From Komagataeibacter swingsii (lineage in GTDB: Bacteria > Pseudomonadota > Alphaproteobacteria > Acetobacterales > Acetobacteraceae), in NCBI RefSeq assembly GCF_003207895.1, contig NZ_NKUB01000023.1, positions 1-39,508 of the forward strand: a stretch of 39,508 nucleotides of DNA, in the 5' to 3' direction. This document shows, in pieces, positions 8,840 to 17,826 of this stretch (position 1 is the stretch's first letter; each line of letters starts with the position of its first letter). The notes under the pieces were generated by a model. That model worked only from the letters and a program-made list of their open reading frames with translations, did not search any database and was not told the DNA's origin. Made by a program: the position numbers and the translations under genes.

Positions 8840-8957
8840 ATAGGCGTGATATAATATCGACCCTTGAAAACAGCCATGCCAGAACCGACATCCAGAACAA
8901 ACGCCCGATCAGTCGCACGGGCAACCTGCATTGAATGGTAACAGGAGAAACCGGATC

Positions 8958-9209
8958 ATGAGTGCCGCTGAAAACCTTCGCAAGCTCAGTCCTGAAGACA
9001 TTCAGGAAATCACGAAGCATTTTGAAAAGTCCCTGCACCAGCACAAATCCGAACTGCACAAGCAGATCGCGGATCATCTGGCTGGCCTGAAGGGGGAAGT
9101 CCGCCTGCATGAAAAGACGATCCCGACCTACTGCAAGGTATTCGGGTTCCTGATCCTGGCGGCAGCGTCCGTGGTCAGCTACGCGTTCGGTCGCAAATCC
9201 GCGGAATAA
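8958..9209 (+). CDS. Small membrane-anchored hypothetical protein
   Basis: 83 residues, starting at an ATG with AGGAG at 8943-8947. A charged amphipathic, coiled-coil-like N-terminal region (DIQEITKHFEKSLHQHKSELHKQIADHL) leads to one C-terminal membrane segment (YCKVFGFLILAAASVVSYAFG), giving a tail-anchored layout with a short basic end. It is 118 bases downstream of cardiolipin synthase on the same strand. Function unknown. Confidence 0.7.
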   Translation: MSAAENLRKLSPEDIQEITKHFEKSLHQHKSELHKQIADHLAGLKGEVRLHEKTIPTYCKVFGFLILAAASVVSYAFGRKSAE

Positions 9210-9263
9210 TCCGCCCTGTCCGATCTGGCCCGCTGCCTATCCATGGGGCGGGTCAGGAACGGG

Positions 9264-9899
9264 TCATTTATTGATCCTGGCTGTCGTCGCGGAAGCCGGC
9301 GCCGGTGTAGCTGTCGCGGTGGCAGGGGGCGTTGGCGTGGTTTCTTCTGTAGGCACTGGCGGTGTCCTGGGGGAGGAGAATGCGGAAATCGGTCCCAGCG
9401 GGCCACGCCTTACATGCCGCATTGACACAACCGGTTTACGCACGCACCCACGTGTCACAATCGAACAGACCCCATCGGACCCGATGATTTCATCATCATC
9501 GCCGCTGTAATGCAGGTCCACCACCCTGTCATCCTGGATACGGATATCCGCGATACAGGTCTTGCCCGCGCCGCCTACGGTTGTTTCCGTCAGGTTGACC
9601 AGTGTCTGTAGCGGGAAAAACGTTGAATCGTTTGTGGACGGGATGTTCAGCGTGCGCGAATATTCAAATATCTGCACATGATCGTCTATTTTCTTGATCT
9701 TGTCGGGAATCCCCACGCATGACTGCACATCCGTGCTGTTCATGCCGATCATGGCAAGCTGCGCGCGATGCGCGGTACGAGAATCCGTATAACCACACCC
9801 CGCAAGACCCCCAACAGGCAACAGAACGATACACACGCCACCAACACGCGACAGGAAGGCATGGAAAAGGCGGCTGCTGCGACGGGTCTCGACGGTCAT
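9264..9899 (-). CDS. Lipoprotein, SmpA/OmlA-like N-terminal part
   Basis: 211 residues with a lipoprotein signal peptide (GGVCIVLLPVGGLAGC, lipobox LAGC around Cys35), so the mature protein is probably lipid-anchored. The first part of the mature chain (QLAMIGMNSTDVQSCVGIPDKI) follows the G-M-T-x-x-x-V-x-x-x-x-G-x-P pattern of SmpA/OmlA-type outer-membrane small lipoproteins. The last 35 residues are a low-complexity Pro/Thr/Ala tail ending the protein. It is transcribed opposite to its neighbours and seems monocistronic. The exact role is unknown. Confidence 0.75.
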   Translation of the reverse strand: MTVETRRSSRLFHAFLSRVGGVCIVLLPVGGLAGCGYTDSRTAHRAQLAMIGMNSTDVQSCVGIPDKIKKIDDHVQIFEYSRTLNIPSTNDSTFFPLQTLVNLTETTVGGAGKTCIADIRIQDDRVVDLHYSGDDDEIIGSDGVCSIVTRGCVRKPVVSMRHVRRGPLGPISAFSSPRTPPVPTEETTPTPPATATATPAPASATTARINK

Positions 9900-10160
9900 G
9901 CGGGTCTGTTACTCCGGTATCGGGCATGGATGTGACGCAGGCGCCACCAATCATTTTTCGCACATACGAAACAAAAATTCATGAAGGAAATCCCGTTTTC
10001 CTGCCCTCCATTCATCTGAATGCGCCCGGCATCCGCCATCCCGGCATCTGGTGGCATGGGTTGCGTGTACACCGTCCGGGTTCGGTTTCCCATGTCCGGC
10101 TGGTGAATCCGGTGCGTCGTGCCGGTTCGGGCGCTGGCCGTGAGGGCGTGTTGCGGTGAT

Positions 10161-10252
10161 GCTTTCTTCAACAAGCTTCAACATGCGCCGCCTTTTGGGA
10201 AAGGCGGCACCTGAATATTTTTATTTTACTTATCAATGATTTATTTTAAAAT
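10161..10252. repeat. Dispersed intergenic hairpin repeat, copy C
   Basis: GCTTTCTTCAACAAGCTTC box, then GCCGCCTTTTGGGAAAGGCGGC forms a hairpin at about 10187-10208 with perfect seven- to eight-base arms, then a T/A-rich tail. It lies immediately past the stop of the leftward sulfotransferase gene, where it could end transcription. The rest of the 9900-10258 gap holds no supported gene. Confidence 0.65.
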
Positions 10253-10258
10253 GGTTTT

Positions 10259-11011
10259 TTATGCGAGGTCAAAAACAGACCGGCCCGGCAGGGATGGCGC
10301 GACCGTATCCGTCGCACGGGGCATGTGATTGTGCATGACACTGGCAATCAGGTCATAATCCTGACGATAGATCTGGCGTATGCGCGCAATCTGGTCCGCA
10401 TCGGGCATTTCACATTGGCTGCCACCCGCATTGGCATGGCCGATGGGGGCAGACGTATAGGTACGGACAAAATCCTGTATGCGGGGCATGTCATCAAGCA
10501 TGAACAGGCGATCCACCGCGACCTGCCCATGCTCATCGGTCAGGTACCATGCCTGGGGGCGAAAAATATGGTCCATGTCGTACAGTGAACGGGCATGGGC
10601 GATATGGTCCAGCGCGTCGTCAATCCCGCTGAAGGCCATATAGGTCGGGCGAAATCCCTGCGCTACATGTCGTGTGTCGCTACCGCCCGCGCGGGCATAG
10701 CGATAGGCGGACATGAAACGCCGCACCGGGTCACGCAGGATGGCAAAGGAAGGGAACCCCGTAAGGTCGGACAGGCGCCGCCGGAAATACCGGATGGTTT
10801 CGTGGCCTATATCCATCCCGTACAGGGCGCGCGCCACGGATGTCCCGGCATTCTTGGGCACATGGATGAACAGTACCCCGCACGCGCGCACCATGTCCGC
10901 GCGGTTCAGGCGCTTGGGACCGGGGGGATAGGGAATACGGAGCGTGGCCAGACGTTCATGCACGTCACTGGACATTCTGACCCGCAGGATAGGTTGCAGC
11001 AGCGTTTGCAT
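10259..11011 (-). CDS. Sulfotransferase family protein
   Basis: 250 residues. The 5'-phosphosulfate (PAPS) loop is visible as FIHVPKNAGTSV near residues 48-59, and the 3'-phosphate-binding segment as RDPVRRFMSAYRY near residues 97-109, the two hallmarks of the sulfotransferase-2 family that modifies glycans or similar acceptors. Such enzymes transfer sulfate from PAPS to hydroxyl groups. There is no signal peptide or membrane segment. It stands alone, without glycosyltransferases or PAPS-synthesis genes nearby, so the acceptor is unknown. An internal ATG at residue 13 is a possible alternative start. Confidence 0.82.
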   Translation of the reverse strand: MQTLLQPILRVRMSSDVHERLATLRIPYPPGPKRLNRADMVRACGVLFIHVPKNAGTSVARALYGMDIGHETIRYFRRRLSDLTGFPSFAILRDPVRRFMSAYRYARAGGSDTRHVAQGFRPTYMAFSGIDDALDHIAHARSLYDMDHIFRPQAWYLTDEHGQVAVDRLFMLDDMPRIQDFVRTYTSAPIGHANAGGSQCEMPDADQIARIRQIYRQDYDLIASVMHNHMPRATDTVAPSLPGRSVFDLA

Positions 11012-11517
11012 GGACGTGTCCGTTCCACGAGGGTTGATGCGATCCGGCAGGGTCTATCCTATATTATCACACCTGCAACATTACGATGTATAAATAAAAG
11101 AAACAAAATGAAACAAATTCGTGGAGTCCGTGGGTTATGACGGAACCTGCACAGTATTTCATGAAGGTTTTTTAAAAAATATTCATCCGAACCGTCATTA
11201 TGGTTTTCAGGATATCTTGACGGCCTGACTTTTTTAAATGGTATTTCATTATTTTATTTCACATTCATCTGGCGGAAATCATATTCCGCACAGCCATCCC
11301 CACCATTCCTGCTGCCTGTTCCTGCCGGGCGCGCGCATGGTTTCTGGCGGGATAGGGCTGGTAAAACAAAATATAAATAAATTCGGTATAAGTATTTATT
11401 GAAAAGGCAATGGCATAATCCGTATCAGTCTCTTTTTGAAATTCTTTAGATCACGAAGGCGTCAATCCCCATTTCGTGTGTTGCTGACACGAAGGAATCA
11501 ATTTTAAAAATCAATTC
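11012..11517. promoter_or_regulatory. Divergent intergenic region upstream of porin, with dyad
   Basis: A 506-base AT-rich gap between the divergent sulfotransferase and porin genes, with no gene. A perfect dyad TTCGTGT (11473-11479) / ACACGAA (11487-11493) with a 7-base spacer sits 24 bases before the porin ATG. Its right arm overlaps GAAGGA (11491-11496), the nearest ribosome-binding-like sequence, which is unusually far (21 bases) from the ATG. The dyad may be an operator for the lactate operon or an RNA stem in the leader. Confidence 0.4.
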
Positions 11518-13077
11518 ATGTTCCGCATCCTGAAAATAATAGGACGCGCATCACCTGATGGATTGTATTTTTTATATAAAAAATTAGGACCGTTACTATG
11601 GGTAATGGCCTGTTTTTATTGTAACCCATCATGGGCGCGCAAACCTGTTGCAGATCAACCTGCACAGGAACAGCCGCATTTACTGGTGCCCCAACCCCAT
11701 GCCGAACCGCATGAAACGCCAACGGCGTCGCATGCCACGGTCTCGACGCGGCTGAACACGATTTTCCGGACGGAAGGCCTGTCCATCCTGCTGAACAATC
11801 GCGAGGACGCGCTGCGCGTCCGTGACCTGTCGGCAGGGTATTACGCCACATCCGAAGCGCCAGGCCATATCCTGCCCCAGATCGGGGCGTTCCGCTCCCG
11901 CCTGCAGCGCCAGGGCGTGACATTCTCGTTCACCTACAAGGGCGAGGCGATGGCCGATGTGGGCGGCGGCATATCCCGCGGCATGGATTATGTCCATGAA
12001 CTGACATTGCAGACCCAGTTTGATCTGGGCCGCCTGTTCGGGTTGAGGGGCTGGACGATCCATACCCTGCTTATGGAACGCGTGGGGCGCGAGGTCTCGC
12101 ATGACCGGGTGGGCGATTACAATATCAGCCTTATGGAGGTGTACAGCCTGTCCGGGCATTCGGTCGCGCACCTGACGGATATGTACGCACAGAAATCATT
12201 CCTGCATAATTCCATCGACGTGGCGTTTGGCCGCATGGCGCTGACCCATGTCTTCGCCACGTCGCCGCTGCTGTGCAGCTTCATGATGACGTGCTCGGCG
12301 CCCGTGGCCATCAAGCTTGATGCGGGCTTCAGCGTCTATCCCAAGGCGACATGGGGCGGGCGGGTGCGCCTGCGCCCGACGCGTGACACGATCCTGCAGG
12401 TTGGCGCCTACAGCGTCAGCCCGTTGAACGAGGACATCAGTGGCTGGGCCTGGGCGGGCGAAAAAACCACCGGGCTTATGATACCGGTTGAATTCACCTG
12501 GCAGCCCTTTTTCGGGTCACGCAAGCTGCCCGGCCATTACGTGCTTGGCTTTGCGCATGACACCACCCGCTATGCCGACAACCTTGGCGACATCCCCGCC
12601 GGCAGCACCGTACGCCGTCGCGACGGCGAGGCGCGCGACACCTTCTATGTGGAAGCCGACCAGATGCTGTACCGCAAGGGCGGGCACAACCAGATGGCGG
12701 GCGGCTACGCGCTGGCCGGTTATATCCACAACACGCCCGATGTGTCGGTCATATCGGATGAATTCTATGTCGGGTCATCCCTGCTGGGCATCATTCCCCA
12801 CCGCCCGCATGACCGCTTCGGGCTGATGTATTCCTACTACCGCATGAGTCCGCGCACCGAGCTGGGCCAGGAACTGCGCATGGACGCGGGCATGGCGCTT
12901 GGGCCGCACGTCAACGGCCCGCAGACCCATGCCTCCGTTCTGGAAGCCTATTACGGCGTGCCGGTCTATCCCGGCATCCTGGTCCAGCCGGAGTTCCAGT
13001 ACATGATGCGCCCCGGTGAGACCGCGCACATTCCCAATGCCGAAGTGGTGGGGCTGAAAGTCATCGGCACCCTGTAA
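11518..13077 (+). CDS. OprB-type carbohydrate-selective porin
   Basis: 519 residues. A short basic start leads to a hydrophobic signal (LGPLLWVMACFYCNPSWA) and then a mature chain of alternating beta strands of the OprB family, with recognisable blocks FRSRLQRQGVTFSFTYKGE, RGWTIHTLLMER and PVEFTWQPFF. The protein should form an outer-membrane channel for small hydrophilic solutes. The chain ends in VVGLKVIGTL, without the usual terminal Phe. It is the first gene of the lactate operon, separated from dld by only 38 bases, so it probably admits lactate or a related hydroxy acid or sugar. The start lacks a well-spaced ribosome-binding site. Confidence 0.88.
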   Translation: MFRILKIIGRASPDGLYFLYKKLGPLLWVMACFYCNPSWARKPVADQPAQEQPHLLVPQPHAEPHETPTASHATVSTRLNTIFRTEGLSILLNNREDALRVRDLSAGYYATSEAPGHILPQIGAFRSRLQRQGVTFSFTYKGEAMADVGGGISRGMDYVHELTLQTQFDLGRLFGLRGWTIHTLLMERVGREVSHDRVGDYNISLMEVYSLSGHSVAHLTDMYAQKSFLHNSIDVAFGRMALTHVFATSPLLCSFMMTCSAPVAIKLDAGFSVYPKATWGGRVRLRPTRDTILQVGAYSVSPLNEDISGWAWAGEKTTGLMIPVEFTWQPFFGSRKLPGHYVLGFAHDTTRYADNLGDIPAGSTVRRRDGEARDTFYVEADQMLYRKGGHNQMAGGYALAGYIHNTPDVSVISDEFYVGSSLLGIIPHRPHDRFGLMYSYYRMSPRTELGQELRMDAGMALGPHVNGPQTHASVLEAYYGVPVYPGILVQPEFQYMMRPGETAHIPNAEVVGLKVIGTL

Positions 13078-13083
13078 CCAGCA

Positions 13084-13103
13084 CCCGTTCCCCATGGAAC
13101 GGG
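13084..13103 (+). promoter_or_regulatory. Stem-loop between porin and dld
   Basis: CCCGTTCC and GGAACGGG form a perfect 8-base-pair stem with a CCAT loop, just after the porin stop codon and overlapping the GGGAGGAG ribosome-binding site of dld (from 13101). There is no T-run, so full termination is unlikely. It may set the ratio of porin to enzyme by attenuation, mRNA stabilisation or masking of the dld site. Confidence 0.5.
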
Positions 13104-13115
13104 AGGAGAGTCAAC

Positions 13116-14867
13116 ATGTTCACCACCCTGAAATCGCTGTTTTCACGCAAATCCACACCGGATGCGGCGCACACCCCCTTTGTCAGCCAGTTACGCCAGA
13201 TCGTGGGTGACGCCCATGTCCTGACGGACCCGGCACAGACCCTGCCTTTCCGCCGCGGTTTCCGCTTTGGGCTGGGCAACGCGCTGGCGGTGGTGCATCC
13301 CGGCACGCTGGTGGAACAGTGGCGCGTGGTGCAGGCCTGCATCCGGGCGGACAAGATCGTGCTGATGCAGGCCGCCAATACCGGCATCACGGGTGGCTCG
13401 ACCCCCGACGGGAATGATTATGACCGCGACATTGTCATCATAAGCGGCATGCGGCTGAAAAAGATATTTGTCATCGGGGGTGGAAAACAGGTCATCTGCC
13501 TGCCTGGTGCCACACTGGACCAGCTTGAGCGCACGCTGGCGCCACTGGGGCGCGAACCGCATTCGGTGATCGGGTCATCATGCATCGGGGCGGCGGTGTT
13601 TGGCGGGGTCAGCAACAATTCCGGCGGCGCGCTGGTGCAGCGCGGGCCGGCGTTTACGCAGATGTCGGTTTTCGCGCAGGTGGATGACAGCGGCACGCTG
13701 CGCCTGGTCAATCACCTCGGCGTCGAACTGGGCGCCGACCCCGAGGAGATACTGGGCCGGCTGGACCGTGGCGTGATCGCGGAAAACGCCATCAACTGGC
13801 ATGCGGGAAAGGGCCATGACGACAAGTACGCAACCCATGTGCGCGATGTCGATGCGGACACCCCCGCCCGCTACAATGCCGATCCCGCCCGCCTGTTCGA
13901 AGGGGCGGGCTGTGCCGGGCGCATGGCGCTGTTCGCCGTGCGGCTGGACACCTTCCCGGCGGAAAAAAATCCCGCCGTTTTCTACATCGGGACCAACAAC
14001 CCCGATGAGCTGGAGGACATCCGCCGCCATATCCTGACATCGTTTTCCGAACTGCCGATCGCAGGCGAATACATCCACCGCGACGCCTTCGACATCGCCG
14101 AGGAATACGGCAAGGACACCTTCCTCATCATCCGCGCCATCGGCACGCGCCGCCTGCCCATGCTGTTTGCGCTCAAGAACCGCTTCGACCGGCTGGCCGA
14201 ACGCATTCCTTTCCTGCCCGGCAACATGAGCGACCGGCTGCTGCAGGCCGCAAGCCGTCTGTTTCCCCGCCACCTGCCAAAACGCATGTACGATTTCCGC
14301 GACCGTTTCGAACATCACCTGATGCTCAAGGTCAGCGGGCACCTGGCATCGGAAGCCCGGACCTTCCTGGACGGTTTCTGCGCACGCAACGGCACGCGTT
14401 ATTTCGCCTGCACGCCAGACGAGGGGGCAAAGGCCTTCCTGCACCGTTTTGCCGCGGCCGGCGCCGCCATCCGCTACCGCAGCACGCATCACCGCACGGT
14501 GGAGGATATCGTGGCGCTGGATGTGGCCCTGCGCCGCAATGACCGCAAATGGTCGGAAACGCTGCCCTCCGACATTGATCGCAAGCTGATCGTCAAGCTC
14601 TATTACGGGCATTTCCTGTGCCACGTCATGCACCAGGACTACATCGTGCGCAAAGGCAATGCCTGCCCCCCGATCGAGGCGCAGATGCTCACTTTGCTGG
14701 ACCGGCGGGGCGCGCGCTACCCGGCGGAACACAATTACGGGCACCTGTACGCCGCTCCACCGGCCTTGCAGCAGCATTACCGCACGCTTGACCCGTGCAA
14801 CTGCTTCAACCCCGGTATCGGCAAGACCACCAAGCGCCGTAACTGGCAGGCGCAGAGCGTGTCCTGA
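13116..14867 (+). CDS. dld: Respiratory (quinone-dependent) D-lactate dehydrogenase
   Basis: A membrane-associated FAD enzyme that oxidises D-lactate to pyruvate and passes electrons to quinone. The 583-residue chain aligns along its whole length, by recollection, with the 571-residue E. coli Dld: FAD-binding blocks LMQAANTGITGGSTPDGND, PLGREPHSVIGSSCIGA and FGGVSNNSGGALVQRG, the middle EYIHRDAFDIAEEYGKDTF, and the C-terminal YGHFLCHVMHQDYIV and NPGIGKTTKRRNWQ. GGAGGAG at 13102 precedes the ATG by 7 bases. It lies between the porin and lutABC, giving a combined lactate-oxidation operon. Confidence 0.95.
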   Translation: MFTTLKSLFSRKSTPDAAHTPFVSQLRQIVGDAHVLTDPAQTLPFRRGFRFGLGNALAVVHPGTLVEQWRVVQACIRADKIVLMQAANTGITGGSTPDGNDYDRDIVIISGMRLKKIFVIGGGKQVICLPGATLDQLERTLAPLGREPHSVIGSSCIGAAVFGGVSNNSGGALVQRGPAFTQMSVFAQVDDSGTLRLVNHLGVELGADPEEILGRLDRGVIAENAINWHAGKGHDDKYATHVRDVDADTPARYNADPARLFEGAGCAGRMALFAVRLDTFPAEKNPAVFYIGTNNPDELEDIRRHILTSFSELPIAGEYIHRDAFDIAEEYGKDTFLIIRAIGTRRLPMLFALKNRFDRLAERIPFLPGNMSDRLLQAASRLFPRHLPKRMYDFRDRFEHHLMLKVSGHLASEARTFLDGFCARNGTRYFACTPDEGAKAFLHRFAAAGAAIRYRSTHHRTVEDIVALDVALRRNDRKWSETLPSDIDRKLIVKLYYGHFLCHVMHQDYIVRKGNACPPIEAQMLTLLDRRGARYPAEHNYGHLYAAPPALQQHYRTLDPCNCFNPGIGKTTKRRNWQAQSVS

Positions 14868-14902
14868 CCCCGTTCCCATTCGCAGATACTGGAGTACCCA
14901 CC

Positions 14903-15646
14903 ATGCGTATCGGCCTGTTCGTGCCCTGTTACATTGATGCCTTCCATCCCGAAGTGGGCGTTGCGACACTCGAACTGCTTGAACGCTTCGGGCTGGATGT
15001 CGCATACCCGCGTGACCAGACCTGTTGCGGCCAGCCCATGACCAATACCGGCTGCCATGCGGAATCGGCGGCGACGGAAGAGCTGTTTGTCCGCAACTTC
15101 ACCGGCTATGACTACATTGTCGCCCCTTCGGGCAGTTGCGTGCACCACGTGCGCTGCGACATGGATGCGGTGGAGCAGACCGACGACGTGCGGCAGGTCC
15201 GCGCACGGACCTATGAACTGGTCGAATTCCTGCATGACATCCTGAAGGTCGATGCCTTTCCATGGGCGGAATTCCCGCATCGCGTCAGCCTGCACAACAA
15301 CTGCAACGCCCTGCGCGGGCTGAACCATGCCAGCATGAGCGAACTGCGCGAACCGGCCTTTTCCAAACCGGCCGACCTGCTGTCGAAAGTGCGCGGGCTG
15401 GAGTTCGTGCATATCAGCCGCCCCGATGAATGCTGCGGCTTTGGGGGCACGTTCTCGGTCTTTGAAAAGGGCGTGTCAGAAAAGATGGGCTATGACAAGG
15501 TGCGTGACCACAGCAGCGCGGGGGCAGAGTATGTCGTCTCGGCCGACAGTTCGTGCATGATGCACCAGCAGGGCTGCGCGCAGCGGCTGGAGATGCCGCT
15601 CAAATTCATCCACATCGCCCAGATCCTGAACGGGGCACGGGCATGA
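14903..15646 (+). CDS. lutA: Lactate utilisation protein A (Fe-S oxidoreductase)
   Basis: 247 residues with two CCG domains: CCGQPMTNTGCHAES at Cys41-Cys42 and CCGFGGTFSV at about Cys177-Cys178, the ligands of an iron-sulfur or heterodisulfide-reductase-like centre. With LutB and LutC it forms the complex that oxidises L-lactate to pyruvate in the cytoplasm. GGAG at 14891 supports the start. The stop codon overlaps the lutB ATG (ATGA), indicating translational coupling. Normal length for the family. Confidence 0.93.
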   Translation: MRIGLFVPCYIDAFHPEVGVATLELLERFGLDVAYPRDQTCCGQPMTNTGCHAESAATEELFVRNFTGYDYIVAPSGSCVHHVRCDMDAVEQTDDVRQVRARTYELVEFLHDILKVDAFPWAEFPHRVSLHNNCNALRGLNHASMSELREPAFSKPADLLSKVRGLEFVHISRPDECCGFGGTFSVFEKGVSEKMGYDKVRDHSSAGAEYVVSADSSCMMHQQGCAQRLEMPLKFIHIAQILNGARA

Positions 15647-17169
15647 GCGGCGCACAGGGTGGCGACCTGAACCGCAACCCGCCCCGGCCCGACAGGCTGG
15701 ACCATGCCGAAGGGGCGTCGGTTCCGTTGCGTTCGCATGTGCGTGAGGCCCAGCCACGTGGCGCGGTGATAAACGGCAACCACCCCATTGACCAGGCCGA
15801 GGCCGCCGAACGCTTCATTGCCGCCCCCGAACATGAACGCATGCATGACGCGCGCCTGTGGGACCTGCGACAGAAACGCGACCGGCAGATGCACGGCATC
15901 GCGGAATGGGAAGACCTGCGCAGGCTTGCATCCGAAATCAAGGAGCATGCCCTGACCCATCTGGACCACTATCTTGAACAGTTCGAGGCCAATGCGCGCG
16001 CCAACGGCATCCATGTCCACTGGGCGCAGGACGCGGATGAACACAACGCCATCATCCTGTCCCTGCTGCGCGACCACAGCGTCAAGCGGCTGATAAAAAG
16101 CAAGTCGATGCTGACGGAGGAATGTGGCTTCCGTGATTTCATGGCTGAATCCGGGATTGAGGTTGTGGAAACCGATCTTGGCGAACGCATCCAGCAGCTT
16201 GATGATGAAGCACCCAGCCATGTCGTGGTGCCCGCCGTGCACAAGCTGCGTTCGGACGTGGCCGCGGTATTCGCCCGCACGCTGGGCACAGACCCCGATG
16301 ATGACGACGTGCATTACCTGACCGAACAGCAGCGCGAAAAGACGCGGCCGCTGATCCTGGATGCGCAGGCCGGGCTGACGGGCGCCAATTTCGTGGTGGC
16401 CGAAACCGGGACGTTCGTGGTGTGCACCAATGAAGGCAATGCCGACCTTTCGGCCAATACGCCGTCACTACAGATTGCGTCCATCGGGATCGAGAAGGTC
16501 ATTCCCCGGCTGGAGGACCTGCCGGTTTTCGTGCGCCTGCTGTCACGCAGCGCGCTGGGGTCGCCCATTACCCAGTACACATCTCATTTCCGTGGCCCGC
16601 GGCGCGGGGGTGAACTGCATGTCGTGCTGGTGGATAACGGGCGGTCCGAACGGCTGGGCATGGAACAGTTCTGGACATCGCTCAAATGCATCCGCTGTGG
16701 CGCATGCATGAATACCTGCCCGGTGTTCCGCCGCAGCGGGGGGCTGAGCTATGGCGCGACCTATGCCGGGCCGATCGGGCTGATCATCGACCCGACCTTC
16801 AATCGCCACCGCTACAGCAGCCTGCCGTTTTCCTCCACGCTCAATGGCAGTTGCACCAATGTCTGCCCCGTCAGGATCAACATCCACGAACAGATCGCGG
16901 GCTGGCGCAAGGTTCTGGCGGAAACGCATGAACTGCCACTGATGAAAAAGGTGATGATGCGCGAGGCCGGACACCTGCTGTCCCACCCGGCGCTGTACCG
17001 CGCGGCCATTGCCACGGCGGACAGCGCGCTGAAGCACCTGCCCCGCTTCATGGTGTACAACCGCCTGAACACATGGGGCCATGGCCGTGAAGTCCCCGCA
17101 CCTCCGCGCCAGACATTCCATGAATGGTACGCGAAAAACCGCCCCACCGGACAGGGAGAGCCGACATGA
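15643..17169 (+). CDS. lutB: Lactate utilisation protein B (Fe-S protein)
   Basis: 508 residues from the ATG at 15643, which overlaps the lutA stop. Residues about 60-320 form the LutB/YkgG-like domain, with the typical AETGTFVVCTNEGNADL. A ferredoxin-like part follows with CIRCGACMNTCPV (Cys349, 352, 355, 359) and CTNVCPVRINIHEQ (Cys404, 408), fitting two [4Fe-4S] centres. The C-terminal 100 residues are variable. It transfers electrons from lactate within the LutABC complex. The gene ends in an ATGA overlap with lutC. Confidence 0.94.
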   Translation: MSGAQGGDLNRNPPRPDRLDHAEGASVPLRSHVREAQPRGAVINGNHPIDQAEAAERFIAAPEHERMHDARLWDLRQKRDRQMHGIAEWEDLRRLASEIKEHALTHLDHYLEQFEANARANGIHVHWAQDADEHNAIILSLLRDHSVKRLIKSKSMLTEECGFRDFMAESGIEVVETDLGERIQQLDDEAPSHVVVPAVHKLRSDVAAVFARTLGTDPDDDDVHYLTEQQREKTRPLILDAQAGLTGANFVVAETGTFVVCTNEGNADLSANTPSLQIASIGIEKVIPRLEDLPVFVRLLSRSALGSPITQYTSHFRGPRRGGELHVVLVDNGRSERLGMEQFWTSLKCIRCGACMNTCPVFRRSGGLSYGATYAGPIGLIIDPTFNRHRYSSLPFSSTLNGSCTNVCPVRINIHEQIAGWRKVLAETHELPLMKKVMMREAGHLLSHPALYRAAIATADSALKHLPRFMVYNRLNTWGHGREVPAPPRQTFHEWYAKNRPTGQGEPT

Positions 17170-17762
17170 GCAGCCGCGAAGACATCCTGGCCCGCGTGCG
17201 CGCGCATAAGCCCGCCCTGGAGCGTCCATTGCCGCAGGTGCCGTTTTTTGACCCGCCGCAGGGTACGGACCTGCTGGCTGCCTTCCGCACGGCATTCGTG
17301 CAGATGGGGGGGACGCTGCCCGATTGTGGCCCGGATGACCCGCTGGATGTCGCGCGCGCAATGGTGGCGGGCATGCCTGTCAGTTGTTCGCGCGTACCTG
17401 AAATCAGGGGCAACCGCGTCCTGACCGATGATACGCCACCGGCGTCACTGGCCGATATCGACATCGGCGTGGTGCGCGCATCCTTCGGCGTGGCGGAAAC
17501 GGGATCGGTATGCCTGACGGAGGTGGACCTGCAGGTCAATACGCTGGGCTATCTGCCGCAGCACCTGATCGTGCTGCTGGACCCGGCCCGGATCGTCAGC
17601 AACCTGCACCGCGCCTACCAGCGCCCGGAATGGCGGTCGATGCATTACGCGGTCCTGCAAAGCGGCCCGTCCGCGACGGCGGATATCGAAGGGGTGCTGG
17701 TGCATGGCGCGCAGGGCGTGCGCTCGCTGCGCCTGTTCTTCATCCCGGCCCCGAACGGCTGA
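17166..17762 (+). CDS. lutC: Lactate utilisation protein C
   Basis: 198 residues of the LutC/YkgG (DUF162) family. The family core is visible in ADIDIGVVRASFGVAETGSVC and in the later HLIVLLDPARIVSNLHRAYQ. The ATG at 17166 lies inside the lutB stop, so this start is preferred over one at 17124. It is the last gene of the operon and is followed by a strong hairpin. The protein is required for L-lactate oxidation by LutABC; it has no cofactor motif of its own. Confidence 0.93.
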   Translation: MSSREDILARVRAHKPALERPLPQVPFFDPPQGTDLLAAFRTAFVQMGGTLPDCGPDDPLDVARAMVAGMPVSCSRVPEIRGNRVLTDDTPPASLADIDIGVVRASFGVAETGSVCLTEVDLQVNTLGYLPQHLIVLLDPARIVSNLHRAYQRPEWRSMHYAVLQSGPSATADIEGVLVHGAQGVRSLRLFFIPAPNG

Positions 17763-17777
17763 CCGGCCGGGACATGG

Positions 17778-17810
17778 GGAAACCGGGCATCGGCATGCCG
17801 GGCGGTTTCC
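17778..17810. terminator. Hairpin between convergent lutC and MFS genes
   Basis: GGAAACCG (17778-17785) pairs with CGGTTTCC (17803-17810), and GGCAT with ATGCC inside it, leaving a CGGC loop and a 3-base bulge. It lies between the ends of two convergent genes and can fold on either strand. There is no T-run, so the efficiency is uncertain. Confidence 0.55.
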
Positions 17811-17826
17811 ACCATGGTCCTTTCCG

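Noticed and set aside
13578-15005. Long antisense open frame (475 codons) opposite dld and lutA
   Set aside because: Shadow of dld; high GC at third positions keeps the opposite strand open. No family features are visible.
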